DNA from: Bacteroidales bacterium
Lineage (GTDB): Bacteria; Bacteroidota; Bacteroidia; Bacteroidales; DTU049
Assembly: GCA_016937255.1 (NCBI GenBank)
Contig: JAFGWG010000120.1
Coordinates: 1-38,021 of the forward strand
DNA: 38,021 nt
Direction of reading: 5' to 3'
Both the position numbers and the translations under genes were made by a program. Of this stretch, positions 16,742-25,407 are shown in pieces. How positions within the stretch are numbered: the stretch's first letter is position 1; every line of letters starts with the position of its first letter. The notes beneath the pieces are model-generated. The model saw only the letters and a list, made by a program, of their open reading frames with translations. It was not told the DNA's origin and made no database searches.

Positions 16742-16756
16742 CGGCAAACAATATTT

Positions 16757-17959
16757 CTATCTGTTCACAATACTGTATGTATCTCTGGCGATAACCAGTT
16801 CTTCATCTGTAGTAATTGTCAATACTTTTACCTTAGAATCATCGGTAGAGATAATGGCATCGGTAGCGCGCAAATCTTTATTACGTTCAAAATCGAAATC
16901 CACTCCCAAGAATTGCATTTCACCAGCAATCATTTTACGTGGCAGGCATCCGTTTTCCCCAATTCCACCCGTAAAAATCAATATATCGAGGCCATTCATG
17001 GCGGCAGTATAAGAACCAATATATTTTTTTACACGATAAGCAAACATATCGAGAGCCAGTTGCGCACGATGATTTCCTTTTTCAGCTGCATCTTCAATAT
17101 CGCGCATATCAGAGCTAACACCAGAGATTCCAAGCAATCCTGATTTTTTATTAATCAGATCATTGGCTTCCTGCACGGTCATTCCTTCATTCTCCATAAG
17201 AGAAAGAATAGCTCCGAGACCCATATCGCCAACGCGGGTTCCCATAATTAGACCTTCTACAGGGGTATATCCCATAGAAGTGTCTACTGAATTACCTTTA
17301 TCGATAGCACAAATAGAAGACCCATTCCCAAGGTGGCAGGTAATAATTTTCAGATCACGGTAATCGAGGCCAAGGAAAGCGGCACCTTTTTCTGCAACAA
17401 ATTTATGACTTGTTCCATGAAAACCGTATCGACGAATTTTCTTCTCAGAATACATCTCATAAGGAAGAGCATAGAGATACGAATGCTCAGGCATTGACTG
17501 ATGGAAAGATGTATCAAAAACAGCCACCTGAGGCAATCCAGGAATAAGGGCTTCAATAGCTTGTATCCCTTTTAAGTTAGCAGGATTATGCAAAGGAGCC
17601 AGTGCAATAAGTTTTTCAATATTAATCTTTGCTTCTTCATCGACGAATGCAGATCCCTGAAAATATTCACCACCATGTGCTACACGGTGACCAGCTGCTT
17701 TAATTTCACTTTTATCTTTTAATACACCCTTTTCAGAATCCAAAAGCACATCTATAATCCACTGAATACCAACAGTATGATCAGGAACATGACGGCCTTC
17801 CTCATATTTATCTTTACCACAGGCCTTATGTTTTAGAAAACTATCAGGCAATCCGATTTTCTCCAATAAACCTTTGGCAAGGACTTCTTCATTATTAGCC
17901 ATGTCAAACAACTGATATTTAATGGACGAGCTTCCGCAATTTAGAACAAGTATTTTCAT
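16757..17959 (-). CDS. ackA: Acetate kinase
   Basis: This 400-residue cytoplasmic enzyme interconverts acetate plus ATP with acetyl phosphate plus ADP, giving substrate-level phosphorylation during fermentation. Both family signatures are present: the N-terminal LVLNCGSSSIKYQLFD and RRYGFHGTSHKFV, together with GHRVAHGGEYF, ITCHLGNGSS, DTSMGYTPVEGLIMGTRVGDMG (metal/acetate site), FTGGIGENG and a C-terminal EELVIARDT. The length is standard. The usual partner gene pta (phosphate acetyltransferase) is not adjacent: the upstream neighbour is a divergent DUF4271 gene 182 bases away, and downstream comes a terminator. So ackA is transcribed alone here, with pta elsewhere or absent. Confidence 0.97.
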   Translation of the reverse strand: MKILVLNCGSSSIKYQLFDMANNEEVLAKGLLEKIGLPDSFLKHKACGKDKYEEGRHVPDHTVGIQWIIDVLLDSEKGVLKDKSEIKAAGHRVAHGGEYFQGSAFVDEEAKINIEKLIALAPLHNPANLKGIQAIEALIPGLPQVAVFDTSFHQSMPEHSYLYALPYEMYSEKKIRRYGFHGTSHKFVAEKGAAFLGLDYRDLKIITCHLGNGSSICAIDKGNSVDTSMGYTPVEGLIMGTRVGDMGLGAILSLMENEGMTVQEANDLINKKSGLLGISGVSSDMRDIEDAAEKGNHRAQLALDMFAYRVKKYIGSYTAAMNGLDILIFTGGIGENGCLPRKMIAGEMQFLGVDFDFERNKDLRATDAIISTDDSKVKVLTITTDEELVIARDTYSIVNR

Positions 17960-18129
17960 TTTTTTGTATTGGTGTTTTAGAAGTGAGAATTTGCTTGTAA
18001 AATTATTTTAAAAAATTGAAGAAACAAAGAAAAATCAATTTTTTTTTCAGAATTCATATAAAAGTCATGATTTCAAGGATAAACAAATTAAAAACGAACT
18101 AGTTCTGAAGAGAAATCCTGTTAAAAGTG

Positions 18130-18137
18130 TAATTTTG
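18130..18137 (+). promoter_or_regulatory. Putative -7 box giving a nearly leaderless DUF4271 mRNA
   Basis: TAATTTTG matches TAnnTTTG and ends four bases before the ATG at 18142, so transcription would begin at or next to the start codon. No well-spaced TTG -33 was found. Confidence 0.35.
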
Positions 18138-18141
18138 CATA

Positions 18142-19014
18142 ATGAATTCTATTCAATGGACCATACCATGGATTAACAATGACAGCATAAGCTGCTTAGA
18201 GAAATATGCACATTCTCTTGATGAGGTGCCGGCATATTTCTGCAATCCAAATGATACCATTGGAGATTCATTATTGATTCAGCAGACCACGGCAAAAGAA
18301 CTACACTATAGCCAAAGCATATTAAAATATGACAATCAACCAGAAATACATACCATTGATCTTCAAAACAATCAATTCAGCTGGCCGTTTTTTGTAATTT
18401 TTTTCAGCCTAACCCTGTTGGGATTAAGTTTGCTTTTTTCTTTCAGCCGTTTTCGTCAGGCAATTAAAGCCGCATATAGTTTAAGAGAAACCGGTATTTT
18501 TATGCGAAATTTCATTCTTAATAAAAGTGCCTCAACTATCATTACTTATATCAACACATACATACTACTGGCTCTAATAGTAGTTTTGTTTGGGGAAATG
18601 AAATATGGTATTGCGCCCCTATTTTTAAACTTTGTATTTGTCTTCGGGGCTCTTATTGGCTATCAAATAATAAAAAGCATGTTGATATATATCTCTGAAA
18701 AGCTCTTCCAAACACAGGGTGAAAGCGAAATATACAATTACCGAGATTATTTTACGAAAATTATTGGCAGTTCCCTTGCTCTTCCATTTGTATTTGCTTC
18801 ATTCTACAGCCCTTTTCAAGTCTTTTTTCTCTATATTGCTATATTAATTTTTGCATACTCTATTGTACATCAGCTTGTTTTAGCTGTAATTACGGGGTAT
18901 ACTAACAGTAGGTATAGTTTTTTCTATTTTATTTTGTATTTTTGCAGTGTCGAAATCTTGCCATTGCTTGTTGGAGCCAAAGTTTTAATTAACAGTGGTT
19001 TAATAATCTGGTAA
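18142..19014 (+). CDS. DUF4271 family integral membrane protein
   Basis: The 290-residue product has a hydrophilic N-terminal part of about 75 residues without a signal peptide, then several membrane helices: WPFFVIFFSLTLLGLSLLFS, TYINTYILLALIVVLFGEM, LFLNFVFVFGALIGYQIIK, IIGSSLALPFVFASFY, VFFLYIAILIFAYSIVHQL and FFYFILYFCSVEILPLLVGAKV. This pattern and the gene's position directly before a uroporphyrinogen-III-synthase-like gene (24 bases) match DUF4271, a Bacteroidota family without a known function. Conservation of that pairing suggests some link to tetrapyrrole synthesis or simply a shared housekeeping operon. It is the first gene of a ten-gene plus-strand run. Confidence 0.8.
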   Translation: MNSIQWTIPWINNDSISCLEKYAHSLDEVPAYFCNPNDTIGDSLLIQQTTAKELHYSQSILKYDNQPEIHTIDLQNNQFSWPFFVIFFSLTLLGLSLLFSFSRFRQAIKAAYSLRETGIFMRNFILNKSASTIITYINTYILLALIVVLFGEMKYGIAPLFLNFVFVFGALIGYQIIKSMLIYISEKLFQTQGESEIYNYRDYFTKIIGSSLALPFVFASFYSPFQVFFLYIAILIFAYSIVHQLVLAVITGYTNSRYSFFYFILYFCSVEILPLLVGAKVLINSGLIIW

Positions 19015-19038
19015 GAAAAGTATAACCTTAAAAATCTA

Positions 19039-19794
19039 ATGATTTTGAAAGTAAAAACTGTTCTCATCTCGCAACCCAAGCCGGCAGATCTTGAAAAATC
19101 AGCCTATGCTGACCTCATCAACAAGCACAATTTGAAGATGGACTTTACGAAGTTTTTTTCCGTAACAGGATTAACTTCTTCTGAATTTCGCCAGCATCGA
19201 ATAAATCTTGGCGACTATAATGGCGTAGTTTTCACCAGTAGAAATGCCATTGACAATTATTTTCGTTTGGCAAAAGAACTCAGATTTGAAGTTCCAGACA
19301 CAATGAAGTATTTCTGCACTTCTGATCAAACTGCGTATTACTTACAGAAATACATACAATTCAGAAAACGCAAAATTTTCTACGGCGACCAAAGCTATTC
19401 CAGCCTGATTCCGCTAATGAGAAAACACAAAGACATCAAATTATTATTGCCTTGCAATAATGCACCAAATAAACTCTTATATTCTGCCTTATCAGAAAAC
19501 AATATTAATTTTAAGGAAGCTGTTTTCTATAAAAACACATTTGCCGATCTTAGCACTATTAAACTTGAAGAATACGACATGCTTGTTTTCTTCAGCCCTC
19601 ACGGCATTCACTCCATGATGCATAATTTCCCAAAATACAAACAAGGAACTCAACTTATTGCTATTTATGGCAAAAGCACTATGGAGGCAGCCGATGAATA
19701 TAAGCTAAAAGCACATGTTACTGCTCCTACTCAAACATCTCCATCAATGACCATGGCCATTGACGAGTTTATTTCTTCTGGGAAAAAGAAATAA
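19039..19794 (+). CDS. hemD: Uroporphyrinogen-III synthase family protein (HemD-like)
   Basis: The 251-residue product resembles the two-lobed HemD fold, which cyclises hydroxymethylbilane to uroporphyrinogen III in haem and corrin synthesis. Visible family features are VLISQPKPAD at the N-terminus, YNGVVFTSRNAIDNYF at the end of lobe 1 and, in lobe 2, KLLLPCNNAPNKLL and EYDMLVFFSPHGIHSMM, with IAIYGKSTMEAADEYKLKAHV and PTQTSPSMTMAIDEF. HemD sequences diverge strongly, so the assignment relies on these motifs and on location after DUF4271. No other haem gene lies in the window. The stop codon is one base before the GTG start of rnpA. Confidence 0.8.
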   Translation: MILKVKTVLISQPKPADLEKSAYADLINKHNLKMDFTKFFSVTGLTSSEFRQHRINLGDYNGVVFTSRNAIDNYFRLAKELRFEVPDTMKYFCTSDQTAYYLQKYIQFRKRKIFYGDQSYSSLIPLMRKHKDIKLLLPCNNAPNKLLYSALSENNINFKEAVFYKNTFADLSTIKLEEYDMLVFFSPHGIHSMMHNFPKYKQGTQLIAIYGKSTMEAADEYKLKAHVTAPTQTSPSMTMAIDEFISSGKKK

Positions 19795-19795
19795 A

Positions 19796-20188
19796 GTGAG
19801 TGATTTCAGACTCCGAAAATCTGAAAAATTATGCGATGATATTTGCATCGCCAAGCTCTTTACGACCGGTAAAACCATTAAAGATTATCCTTTGTTTGTT
19901 CATTATCTTGAAGTAGAACAAGAAGATGAAGCGTTGAAAGTGCTGTTTTCTATTCCGAAAAAGAAGATCAAATCGGCAGTAAAAAGGAATTTACTGAAGC
20001 GAAGAATCAGAGAGTCGTATCGACTTAACAAACAAGACATAAGACTTCTTTTCGAACAAAGAAAAAGCACCTTACTCTTTTCTTTGGTCTGGAGCAGCAA
20101 GGAAATTTTACCTTATAAGGAGATTGAAAAGAAAATAATTGCTATTTTGGCACGTTTATCAGGAATGCATGAAAAAAATATTCGCTAA
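19796..20188 (+). CDS. rnpA: Ribonuclease P protein component
   Basis: The product is 130 residues with a GTG start at 19796, one base after the hemD stop. An ATG 12 codons upstream lies inside hemD and would give an atypical extension, so GTG is preferred. RnpA binds the catalytic RNase P RNA and helps mature tRNA 5' ends. The family signature is clear: [14 protein letters not shown] (about residues 63-76), preceded by an N-terminal [22 protein letters not shown] and a β-strand [13 protein letters not shown]. The protein is strongly basic. Unlike many bacteria it is not next to rpmH or dnaA, but sits in a hemD-rnpA-yidD-ctpA chain. yidD overlaps its 3' end by 20 bases. Confidence 0.93.
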   Translation: MSDFRLRKSEKLCDDICIAKLFTTGKTIKDYPLFVHYLEVEQEDEALKVLFSIPKKKIKSAVKRNLLKRRIRESYRLNKQDIRLLFEQRKSTLLFSLVWSSKEILPYKEIEKKIIAILARLSGMHEKNIR

Positions 20189-20432
20189 ATTCTTCATTGC
20201 GCTGATAAAAATATATCAGTATGTGCTTTCCCCACTGCTACCATCCTCTTGCAGATACACCCCTTCATGTTCTGCTTATGGGATTGAAGCATTAAAAAAG
20301 CATGGAGTATGGAGAGGCGGATGGCTTACTATTAAGCGAGTTTCAAGATGCAATCCATGGGGCGGAAGTGGATATGATCCCGTTCCTGACGTAATTAAAA
20401 AAAAGAAAGATGAAAAGAAACTGGAGAAATAA
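20169..20432 (+). CDS. yidD: Membrane protein insertion efficiency factor YidD
   Basis: The product is 87 residues from ATG 20169 (AGGA just upstream), preferred over an ATG ten codons earlier because the family starts directly with the amphipathic helix [22 protein letters not shown]. The conserved core [20 protein letters not shown]…[25 protein letters not shown] is complete, with its four cysteines. YidD assists membrane insertion of proteins near YidC; the neighbouring rnpA is its classical partner. The gene overlaps rnpA at its 5' end and ctpA at its 3' end (23 bases), indicating tight translational coupling. The last 12 residues are Lys/Glu-rich. Confidence 0.95.
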   Translation: MKKIFAKFFIALIKIYQYVLSPLLPSSCRYTPSCSAYGIEALKKHGVWRGGWLTIKRVSRCNPWGGSGYDPVPDVIKKKKDEKKLEK

Positions 20433-22062
20433 AATTCTGATACTACTTGTTGCGGTCATTTCACTAACCGGTATATCATCAACCAACAGTGATTTTGAAA
20501 TTAGTAAAAACCTCGACATTTTTGCCTCATTATACCGAGAGCTGAATCAGAACTATGTTGATGAAATTCAGCCCGGAGAATTGATGAAAATTGCCATTGA
20601 CGAGATGCTGGCGTCTCTTGATCCTTACACCAATTATATTCCTGAATCAGACATTGAAGACTATCGCTTCATGACCACTGGCCAATATGGTGGAATTGGG
20701 GCATTAATTCAGAAACAAGACTCTTACATTGTAATCACAGAGCCCTACGAGAATTTCCCCGCCCAAAAAGAAGGGCTGATGGCTGGTGATATTATTTTGA
20801 AAATTAATGGGAAGTCGATAGAGGGGAAAAATAGTTCAGAAATTAGTGATTTGCTTAAAGGGCAGCCGGGAACAGAAATAAAACTGGAAATACAAAGAGG
20901 TGTTGACGGAAAAATAATGAATTTCACTCTCACTCGCGAAGAAATTAAAGTTAACAATATTCCATATTATGCAATGGTGGACGAAAAAGTAGGCTATATC
21001 AAACTGAATAGCTTTACCATGAATGCCGGAAACGAAGTAAAACAAGCATTTTTAAGTCTGAAAGGGGAAAGCCCAAACATGGAAGGCATTATCCTCGACC
21101 TCAGAGGAAACGGGGGGGGGCTGCTCTCGGAAGCAGTAAATATTGCTAATATTTTTGTTGACAAAGGTCAGCTCATTGTGAGTACAAAAGGAAAACTAAG
21201 TGACAGCAACCACTCGTACCGCACCCTAAATGCTGCCGTTGACAAGAATATTCGCCTTGCCATCATGGTAGATGGATATAGCGCATCGGCTAGTGAAATT
21301 GTGGCTGGATCTATTCAGGATCTTGATCGCGGAGTTATAATCGGACAAAAATCTTACGGAAAAGGGTTGGTCCAAAACATTGTGCCACTGCCATATAACA
21401 CCAAAATAAAAATCACAATTGCCAAGTATTATATCCCAAGTGGCCGATGCATTCAAGCCATTGATTATTCTAAGCGGCAAAATGGTAAAGCTATGCATTA
21501 TAGTGATTCTCTTAAAAAAACATTCTATACAGAAAACGGTCGCATGGTTTATGATCAAGGAGGTATTATTCCTGATCTTGTTTTGAAACCAGATTCCCTA
21601 AGCGATATTGCCATTAGCCTTTATCTCAACAACCACATCTTTAATTTTGCAAGTCTATATACTTCCAAACATGACAAAATTGCTCCTGCAGCCGAGTTTA
21701 TTATCAACGATAACGATTATAATGCCTTCCTATCATATATCTCTAACAAGGAATATGATTATACCACTAATACAGAGCGTAAGCTTGGCGAACTGGCTGA
21801 AGCCATGAAAGAAGACAAATACTACGAAACTTTCAAAAACGAGTTGGATAATTTACAAACAGCTGTTCAGCACAATAAAGAAGAAGACTTAGAAAACTTT
21901 AAAGAAGAGATTAAAAAGCTTATAAGCAATGAAATTGTTTCGAGGTATTATTATCAAAAAGGACGTATTCAATTCAATATTGAGCACGACCCCGAAATTA
22001 AAGAAACAGTAAGATTGCTTTTAAACGCCGAAGAATACAATCAGATTTTGAGTGGTAAATAG
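20410..22062 (+). CDS. ctpA: S41 family C-terminal processing peptidase (CtpA/Prc-like)
   Basis: The 550-residue protease is probably anchored or exported by its N-terminal hydrophobic segment ([16 protein letters not shown]). Residues about 25-85 are the N-terminal helical region ([26 protein letters not shown]). A PDZ domain follows (about 95-180; [10 protein letters not shown]…[13 protein letters not shown]). The S41 catalytic core contains RGNGGGLL (233-240), catalytic Ser293 in [11 protein letters not shown] and Lys318 in GQKSYGKG, with the standard 25-residue spacing. The C-terminal 150 residues are helical and charged. CtpA enzymes trim or degrade periplasmic proteins from their C-termini. 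The gene overlaps yidD by 23 bases and is followed after 2 bases by an O-antigen-ligase-like gene. Codons for Gly235-237 form an unbroken run of nine G (21112-21120). Confidence 0.95.
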   Translation: MKRNWRNKILILLVAVISLTGISSTNSDFEISKNLDIFASLYRELNQNYVDEIQPGELMKIAIDEMLASLDPYTNYIPESDIEDYRFMTTGQYGGIGALIQKQDSYIVITEPYENFPAQKEGLMAGDIILKINGKSIEGKNSSEISDLLKGQPGTEIKLEIQRGVDGKIMNFTLTREEIKVNNIPYYAMVDEKVGYIKLNSFTMNAGNEVKQAFLSLKGESPNMEGIILDLRGNGGGLLSEAVNIANIFVDKGQLIVSTKGKLSDSNHSYRTLNAAVDKNIRLAIMVDGYSASASEIVAGSIQDLDRGVIIGQKSYGKGLVQNIVPLPYNTKIKITIAKYYIPSGRCIQAIDYSKRQNGKAMHYSDSLKKTFYTENGRMVYDQGGIIPDLVLKPDSLSDIAISLYLNNHIFNFASLYTSKHDKIAPAAEFIINDNDYNAFLSYISNKEYDYTTNTERKLGELAEAMKEDKYYETFKNELDNLQTAVQHNKEEDLENFKEEIKKLISNEIVSRYYYQKGRIQFNIEHDPEIKETVRLLLNAEEYNQILSGK

Positions 22063-22064
22063 AT

Positions 22065-23654
22065 ATGGAGAAAGCAGCAACAGAACACCGCTCTACATTC
22101 CACACCTGGAAATACCCGGCCGTCATTATCTTGATGCTGGCGAGTCTGGTTTTTTCAAAATGGTTGCTCAGTGTTTCTCAAATGCTGTTTTTATTAATTA
22201 TTATTAGCGATAAAGGTGGACTTAAAAGACTGGGAAAAGCATTTCTGAACCCTCTGGTATTGGTGCTTATCTCAGTATATGTGTTTCATGTTGCTGGTTT
22301 GCTATGGTCAGATGACATGAAATATGCCACCCACGACCTCAGAATGAAATTGCCCTTATTGAGCTTCCCCATTCTATTTGCGGCAGCACCTCCTTTTGGA
22401 CGAAATAAAACCATCCTACTGATAAAATCTTTTGTTTTCTTCATGGCCATAATGACGATCATTAATCTGATACGTTTTTTTATACTCCCTCATTCAATAA
22501 ATTTTCAACCTGCACTATGGCATAGTCACATTCGTTTTTCCCTTATGCTATGCCTTAGTATATATATGAGTATTTGGCTTCTATTTAATAAAGAACTTTC
22601 TCGCATTGAACAATTTATTGCACCTCTATTTCTAGCCATATTTCTCGTTTTTCTGTTTTTGCTCGAATCATTTACCGGTCTTGTTATTATTGCATTAATG
22701 ATTCCTTTCATGGCAATTCTTTTCAGAAACTACGTTAAAAATTTCACAATAAAAATTATAGTAAGCGTAATATTAATCTCAGGGGTAATAATTTCTGTCT
22801 ACTCCATTTTTTCAGTAAAAAGAAGCTTTTTCCCAGAAACCAGCGTTCCAAAGGTTGAAACACTAGACAAAACCACTGCTTCAGGAAACAAATATATTCA
22901 TGATCCCGTTAGTAATCTTGCAGAAAACGGCACTCTTGTATATCAGTATATTTGCCTTAAAGAGATTAAAAATGAATGGAATAAAAGAAGCAATAAAAAG
23001 CTTTCTAAAGAAAACATTTGGTATGATGCCAATATTTTAATGAGATACCTCAGCTCAAAAGGATTAAGAAAAGACAGTATTGGCATTTGGGCATTAAGCG
23101 AAGAAGATATTACCAATATTGAGAATAATATTCCAAATTATAGGCTTTTGAAACTCGATCCAATTCGAGAGAGAGTGTATCAATTTTTCTGGGAACTCAA
23201 TTTATATGAAAACACCAATAATCCTAGTGGACATAGCCTAACACAAAGAATGGAATACTGGAAAGCGGCGGTTAAAATAATTGGAGAAAACTTTTGGATT
23301 GGAGTTGGCACTGGAGATGTAAACACTGCCTTTGATAAGATGTATATTCAAATGAATACTTTACTTGATGAACAATACAGACTCAGAGCGCACAACCAAT
23401 TCCTAACTTTCTGGCTAAGCTTTGGCATTTTTGGCTTTCTTCTTTTTATAATAAGCTTATTTTACCCATTTACCATAAAGGTTCACAGGCATAATTTACT
23501 TTATATCGGATTTATTTTTATATTTTTGTTGTCAATGCTAAACGAAGACACATTGGAAACTCAGGTAGGTGTTAGCTTTTATGCGCTATTCAACAGTTTC
23601 TTCCTGTTTGCTTTTTCATTGAAAGAACAAATGAAAGACAAACCTGAGAAATAA
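22065..23654 (+). CDS. O-antigen ligase/polymerase-like membrane protein
   Basis: The 529-residue protein has about ten predicted membrane helices flanking one large periplasmic loop (about residues 245-415). The loop has features of the Wzy/WaaL/O-antigen ligase family: the segment SLTQRMEYWKAAVKIIG, followed by FWIGVGTGDVNTAF, and the HNQFLTFWLSFGIFGFLL motif, where the His and Asn are typical. Such enzymes polymerise O-antigen or transfer polysaccharide to lipid A-core. The loop is longer than usual and contains a 100-residue Lys/Asn-rich insert (KEIKNEWNKRSNKKLSKENIW…). Neighbouring lpxH supports an envelope-glycolipid context, but no glycosyltransferase cluster is present. The start is 2 bases after the ctpA stop. 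The exact substrate is unknown. Confidence 0.8.
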   Translation: MEKAATEHRSTFHTWKYPAVIILMLASLVFSKWLLSVSQMLFLLIIISDKGGLKRLGKAFLNPLVLVLISVYVFHVAGLLWSDDMKYATHDLRMKLPLLSFPILFAAAPPFGRNKTILLIKSFVFFMAIMTIINLIRFFILPHSINFQPALWHSHIRFSLMLCLSIYMSIWLLFNKELSRIEQFIAPLFLAIFLVFLFLLESFTGLVIIALMIPFMAILFRNYVKNFTIKIIVSVILISGVIISVYSIFSVKRSFFPETSVPKVETLDKTTASGNKYIHDPVSNLAENGTLVYQYICLKEIKNEWNKRSNKKLSKENIWYDANILMRYLSSKGLRKDSIGIWALSEEDITNIENNIPNYRLLKLDPIRERVYQFFWELNLYENTNNPSGHSLTQRMEYWKAAVKIIGENFWIGVGTGDVNTAFDKMYIQMNTLLDEQYRLRAHNQFLTFWLSFGIFGFLLFIISLFYPFTIKVHRHNLLYIGFIFIFLLSMLNEDTLETQVGVSFYALFNSFFLFAFSLKEQMKDKPEK

Positions 23655-23737
23655 GACCTGCAATGTATCTTTTGAGCAGATTATACGTTATAAAACGAAC
23701 ACGGACATACATCCGATTCTAACAAAAATCAGCACGG

Positions 23738-24217
23738 ATGAAAAAAGAAAAAATAGCAGTCGAATATCAGAGTTTTGCATCTTTTCAAGAACTAGATTCT
23801 AAAGAGCGCAACTTGGTAGAAAAAGCGTTAGAGGCAACAAAACAGGCATATGCCCCATATTCCGAATTTTATGTAGGGGCAGCAGTTCTTCTAAAAAACG
23901 GTGAAATTATTCTTGGTAGCAATCAGGAAAATGGAGCATATCCCAGCGGACTTTGCGCAGAGAGGGTAGCTTTGTTTTATGCTGGTCATGCTTTCCCCAA
24001 CGAAGAAGTAGAGGCACTTGCAGTTATTGCCCACTCGGATAAAGACCCACTTACAGAAGCAGTTGCTCCTTGCGGAGCCTGTCGTCAGGTAATGCATGAA
24101 ACTCAGCTTCGTCAGAAAAATTCGTTTAAAATCATTTTGGCTCATGAAAATGGTTCTGGGCTTATTTTCGACAGCATTTATCCATTATTGCCACTGAGTT
24201 TCCACTTTAATAAATAA
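23738..24217 (+). CDS. cdd: Cytidine deaminase
   Basis: The 159-residue cytoplasmic enzyme hydrolyses cytidine or deoxycytidine to uridine or deoxyuridine in pyrimidine salvage. The zinc-site motifs are complete: Cys73-Ala-Glu75 (GLCAERVALF, Glu75 being the proton shuttle) and Cys112-Gly-Ala-Cys115 (APCGACRQV). N-terminal YAPYSEFYVGAAVLLKNGEI is the substrate-binding stretch, and Asn62 and Glu64 in SNQENGAYP bind ribose. Length fits the tetrameric small cdd class with a slightly extended N-terminus. The stop overlaps the start of the next gene (TAATG). There are 83 bases between it and the O-antigen-ligase-like gene, so an internal promoter is possible though none was recognised. Confidence 0.95.
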   Translation: MKKEKIAVEYQSFASFQELDSKERNLVEKALEATKQAYAPYSEFYVGAAVLLKNGEIILGSNQENGAYPSGLCAERVALFYAGHAFPNEEVEALAVIAHSDKDPLTEAVAPCGACRQVMHETQLRQKNSFKIILAHENGSGLIFDSIYPLLPLSFHFNK

Positions 24218-25407
24218 TGAGAACGATGAAAAATCACGTCAAATATATACTTGGTCTTGCAATAATTCTAATGCTTGGAGCCTGTGGTAATGGCAGCAAT
24301 GAAGCAAGTGATGACGAAATAATTATTGAAGGACGCTTCATTCACAGTCGTGGAGACATGGTATATATTGATATCATTCATGTAGAAGATATCCAAACAC
24401 TCGACTCCATACACCTTGATGAAAATGGAAGTTTTGTTTTTAAGTACAAAACCCAAGATGCACTATTTCTTCGCATTTTAGTTGAAGAAGACAATTTTAT
24501 CACATTAATCGCTGAACCGGGCGAGCACTTAACCCTTAGTGGCGATATTAAAGCTTTGGCAGAGACATATACTGTCTCGGGATCACCCGCGTCAGAACTG
24601 GTAGCTGAGCATTATTCTTTTACTCAAAAACAATACGAAAAACTCGATTCTGCTTTCGACATTTGGGAGCAAAATAAATATGCTGATAATAAAATGGAGC
24701 TTCGCGACTCCATTGATGCTATAGTGCTGGAAACTGAAAATGAAGAACGCAATTTTACACTCAATCTTGTTCAGTCCAACCAATCCAGCTTAGGCTCTCT
24801 ATTTATTCTGTATCAGCATTTTGGACGAAAGCCCATTCTTGATGAGTTTGAATATTTTGATCTATACAGCAAAATAGCTAAAAATCTTGCAGCTCTTTAT
24901 CCTTCAAATGAACACGTGAATCACTTAAACGCAAAAGTTAATAAAGTGAAACTTGCCATTCAGGAAGAGGCTGAAATTAAAGCACGCCTCGACACAGGTA
25001 AGGTTGCTCCTAACTTCAACCTTAACGATATTAACGATAGTCCCTTTTCATTGGAAGCCCTTCGCGGCTATGTTGTTCTATTACATTTCTGGGGCTCATG
25101 GTCGCCCGAAAGCATGATGCAAATGAATACCATTCGCTATTTCAACAAAACCTACGGCCCACGGGGACTGGCAATTGTTTCTGTTTCTTTCGATTTCGAC
25201 GAACCAAGCTGGACCAAAACCGTGAATGATGAAAAAATGACGTGGTACAATATCTGTGATTTTAAGCATAATCAATCGCCCATTGCCCGCCTTTATCATG
25301 TTGAAACCATTCCTTTCATGTATGTACTCGATCGAGAAGGCAAAATCACAACCAAAAGCGCTTCTGTAGATACCATCGGACAAAGCTTGTATGAATTATT
25401 GTATTAA
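24217..25407 (+). CDS. DUF4369/thioredoxin-fold lipoprotein lacking the CxxC motif
   Basis: The product is 396 residues. It has a lipoprotein signal with lipobox LGAC (Cys23); the start may be ATG 24217 (overlapping the cdd stop) or 24226. Residues about 35-130 fit the N-terminal DUF4369 β-sandwich (IIIEGRFIHSRGDMVYIDII…LDENGSFVFKYK…LIAEPGEHLTLSG). A helical linker follows, then a TlpA/AhpC-like thioredoxin fold (about 268-396; APNFNLNDINDSPFSLEALRGYVVLLHFWGSWSPES…). Where active members read WCxxC, this protein has Trp295-Ser296-Pro-Glu-Ser299, so both redox cysteines are serine. The cis-proline loop TIPFMYVLD is kept. It should therefore not act as a dithiol oxidoreductase; a binding or chaperone-like role at the membrane is inferred. 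The following barrel gene overlaps it by 17 bases. Confidence 0.88.
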   Translation: MRTMKNHVKYILGLAIILMLGACGNGSNEASDDEIIIEGRFIHSRGDMVYIDIIHVEDIQTLDSIHLDENGSFVFKYKTQDALFLRILVEEDNFITLIAEPGEHLTLSGDIKALAETYTVSGSPASELVAEHYSFTQKQYEKLDSAFDIWEQNKYADNKMELRDSIDAIVLETENEERNFTLNLVQSNQSSLGSLFILYQHFGRKPILDEFEYFDLYSKIAKNLAALYPSNEHVNHLNAKVNKVKLAIQEEAEIKARLDTGKVAPNFNLNDINDSPFSLEALRGYVVLLHFWGSWSPESMMQMNTIRYFNKTYGPRGLAIVSVSFDFDEPSWTKTVNDEKMTWYNICDFKHNQSPIARLYHVETIPFMYVLDREGKITTKSASVDTIGQSLYELLY

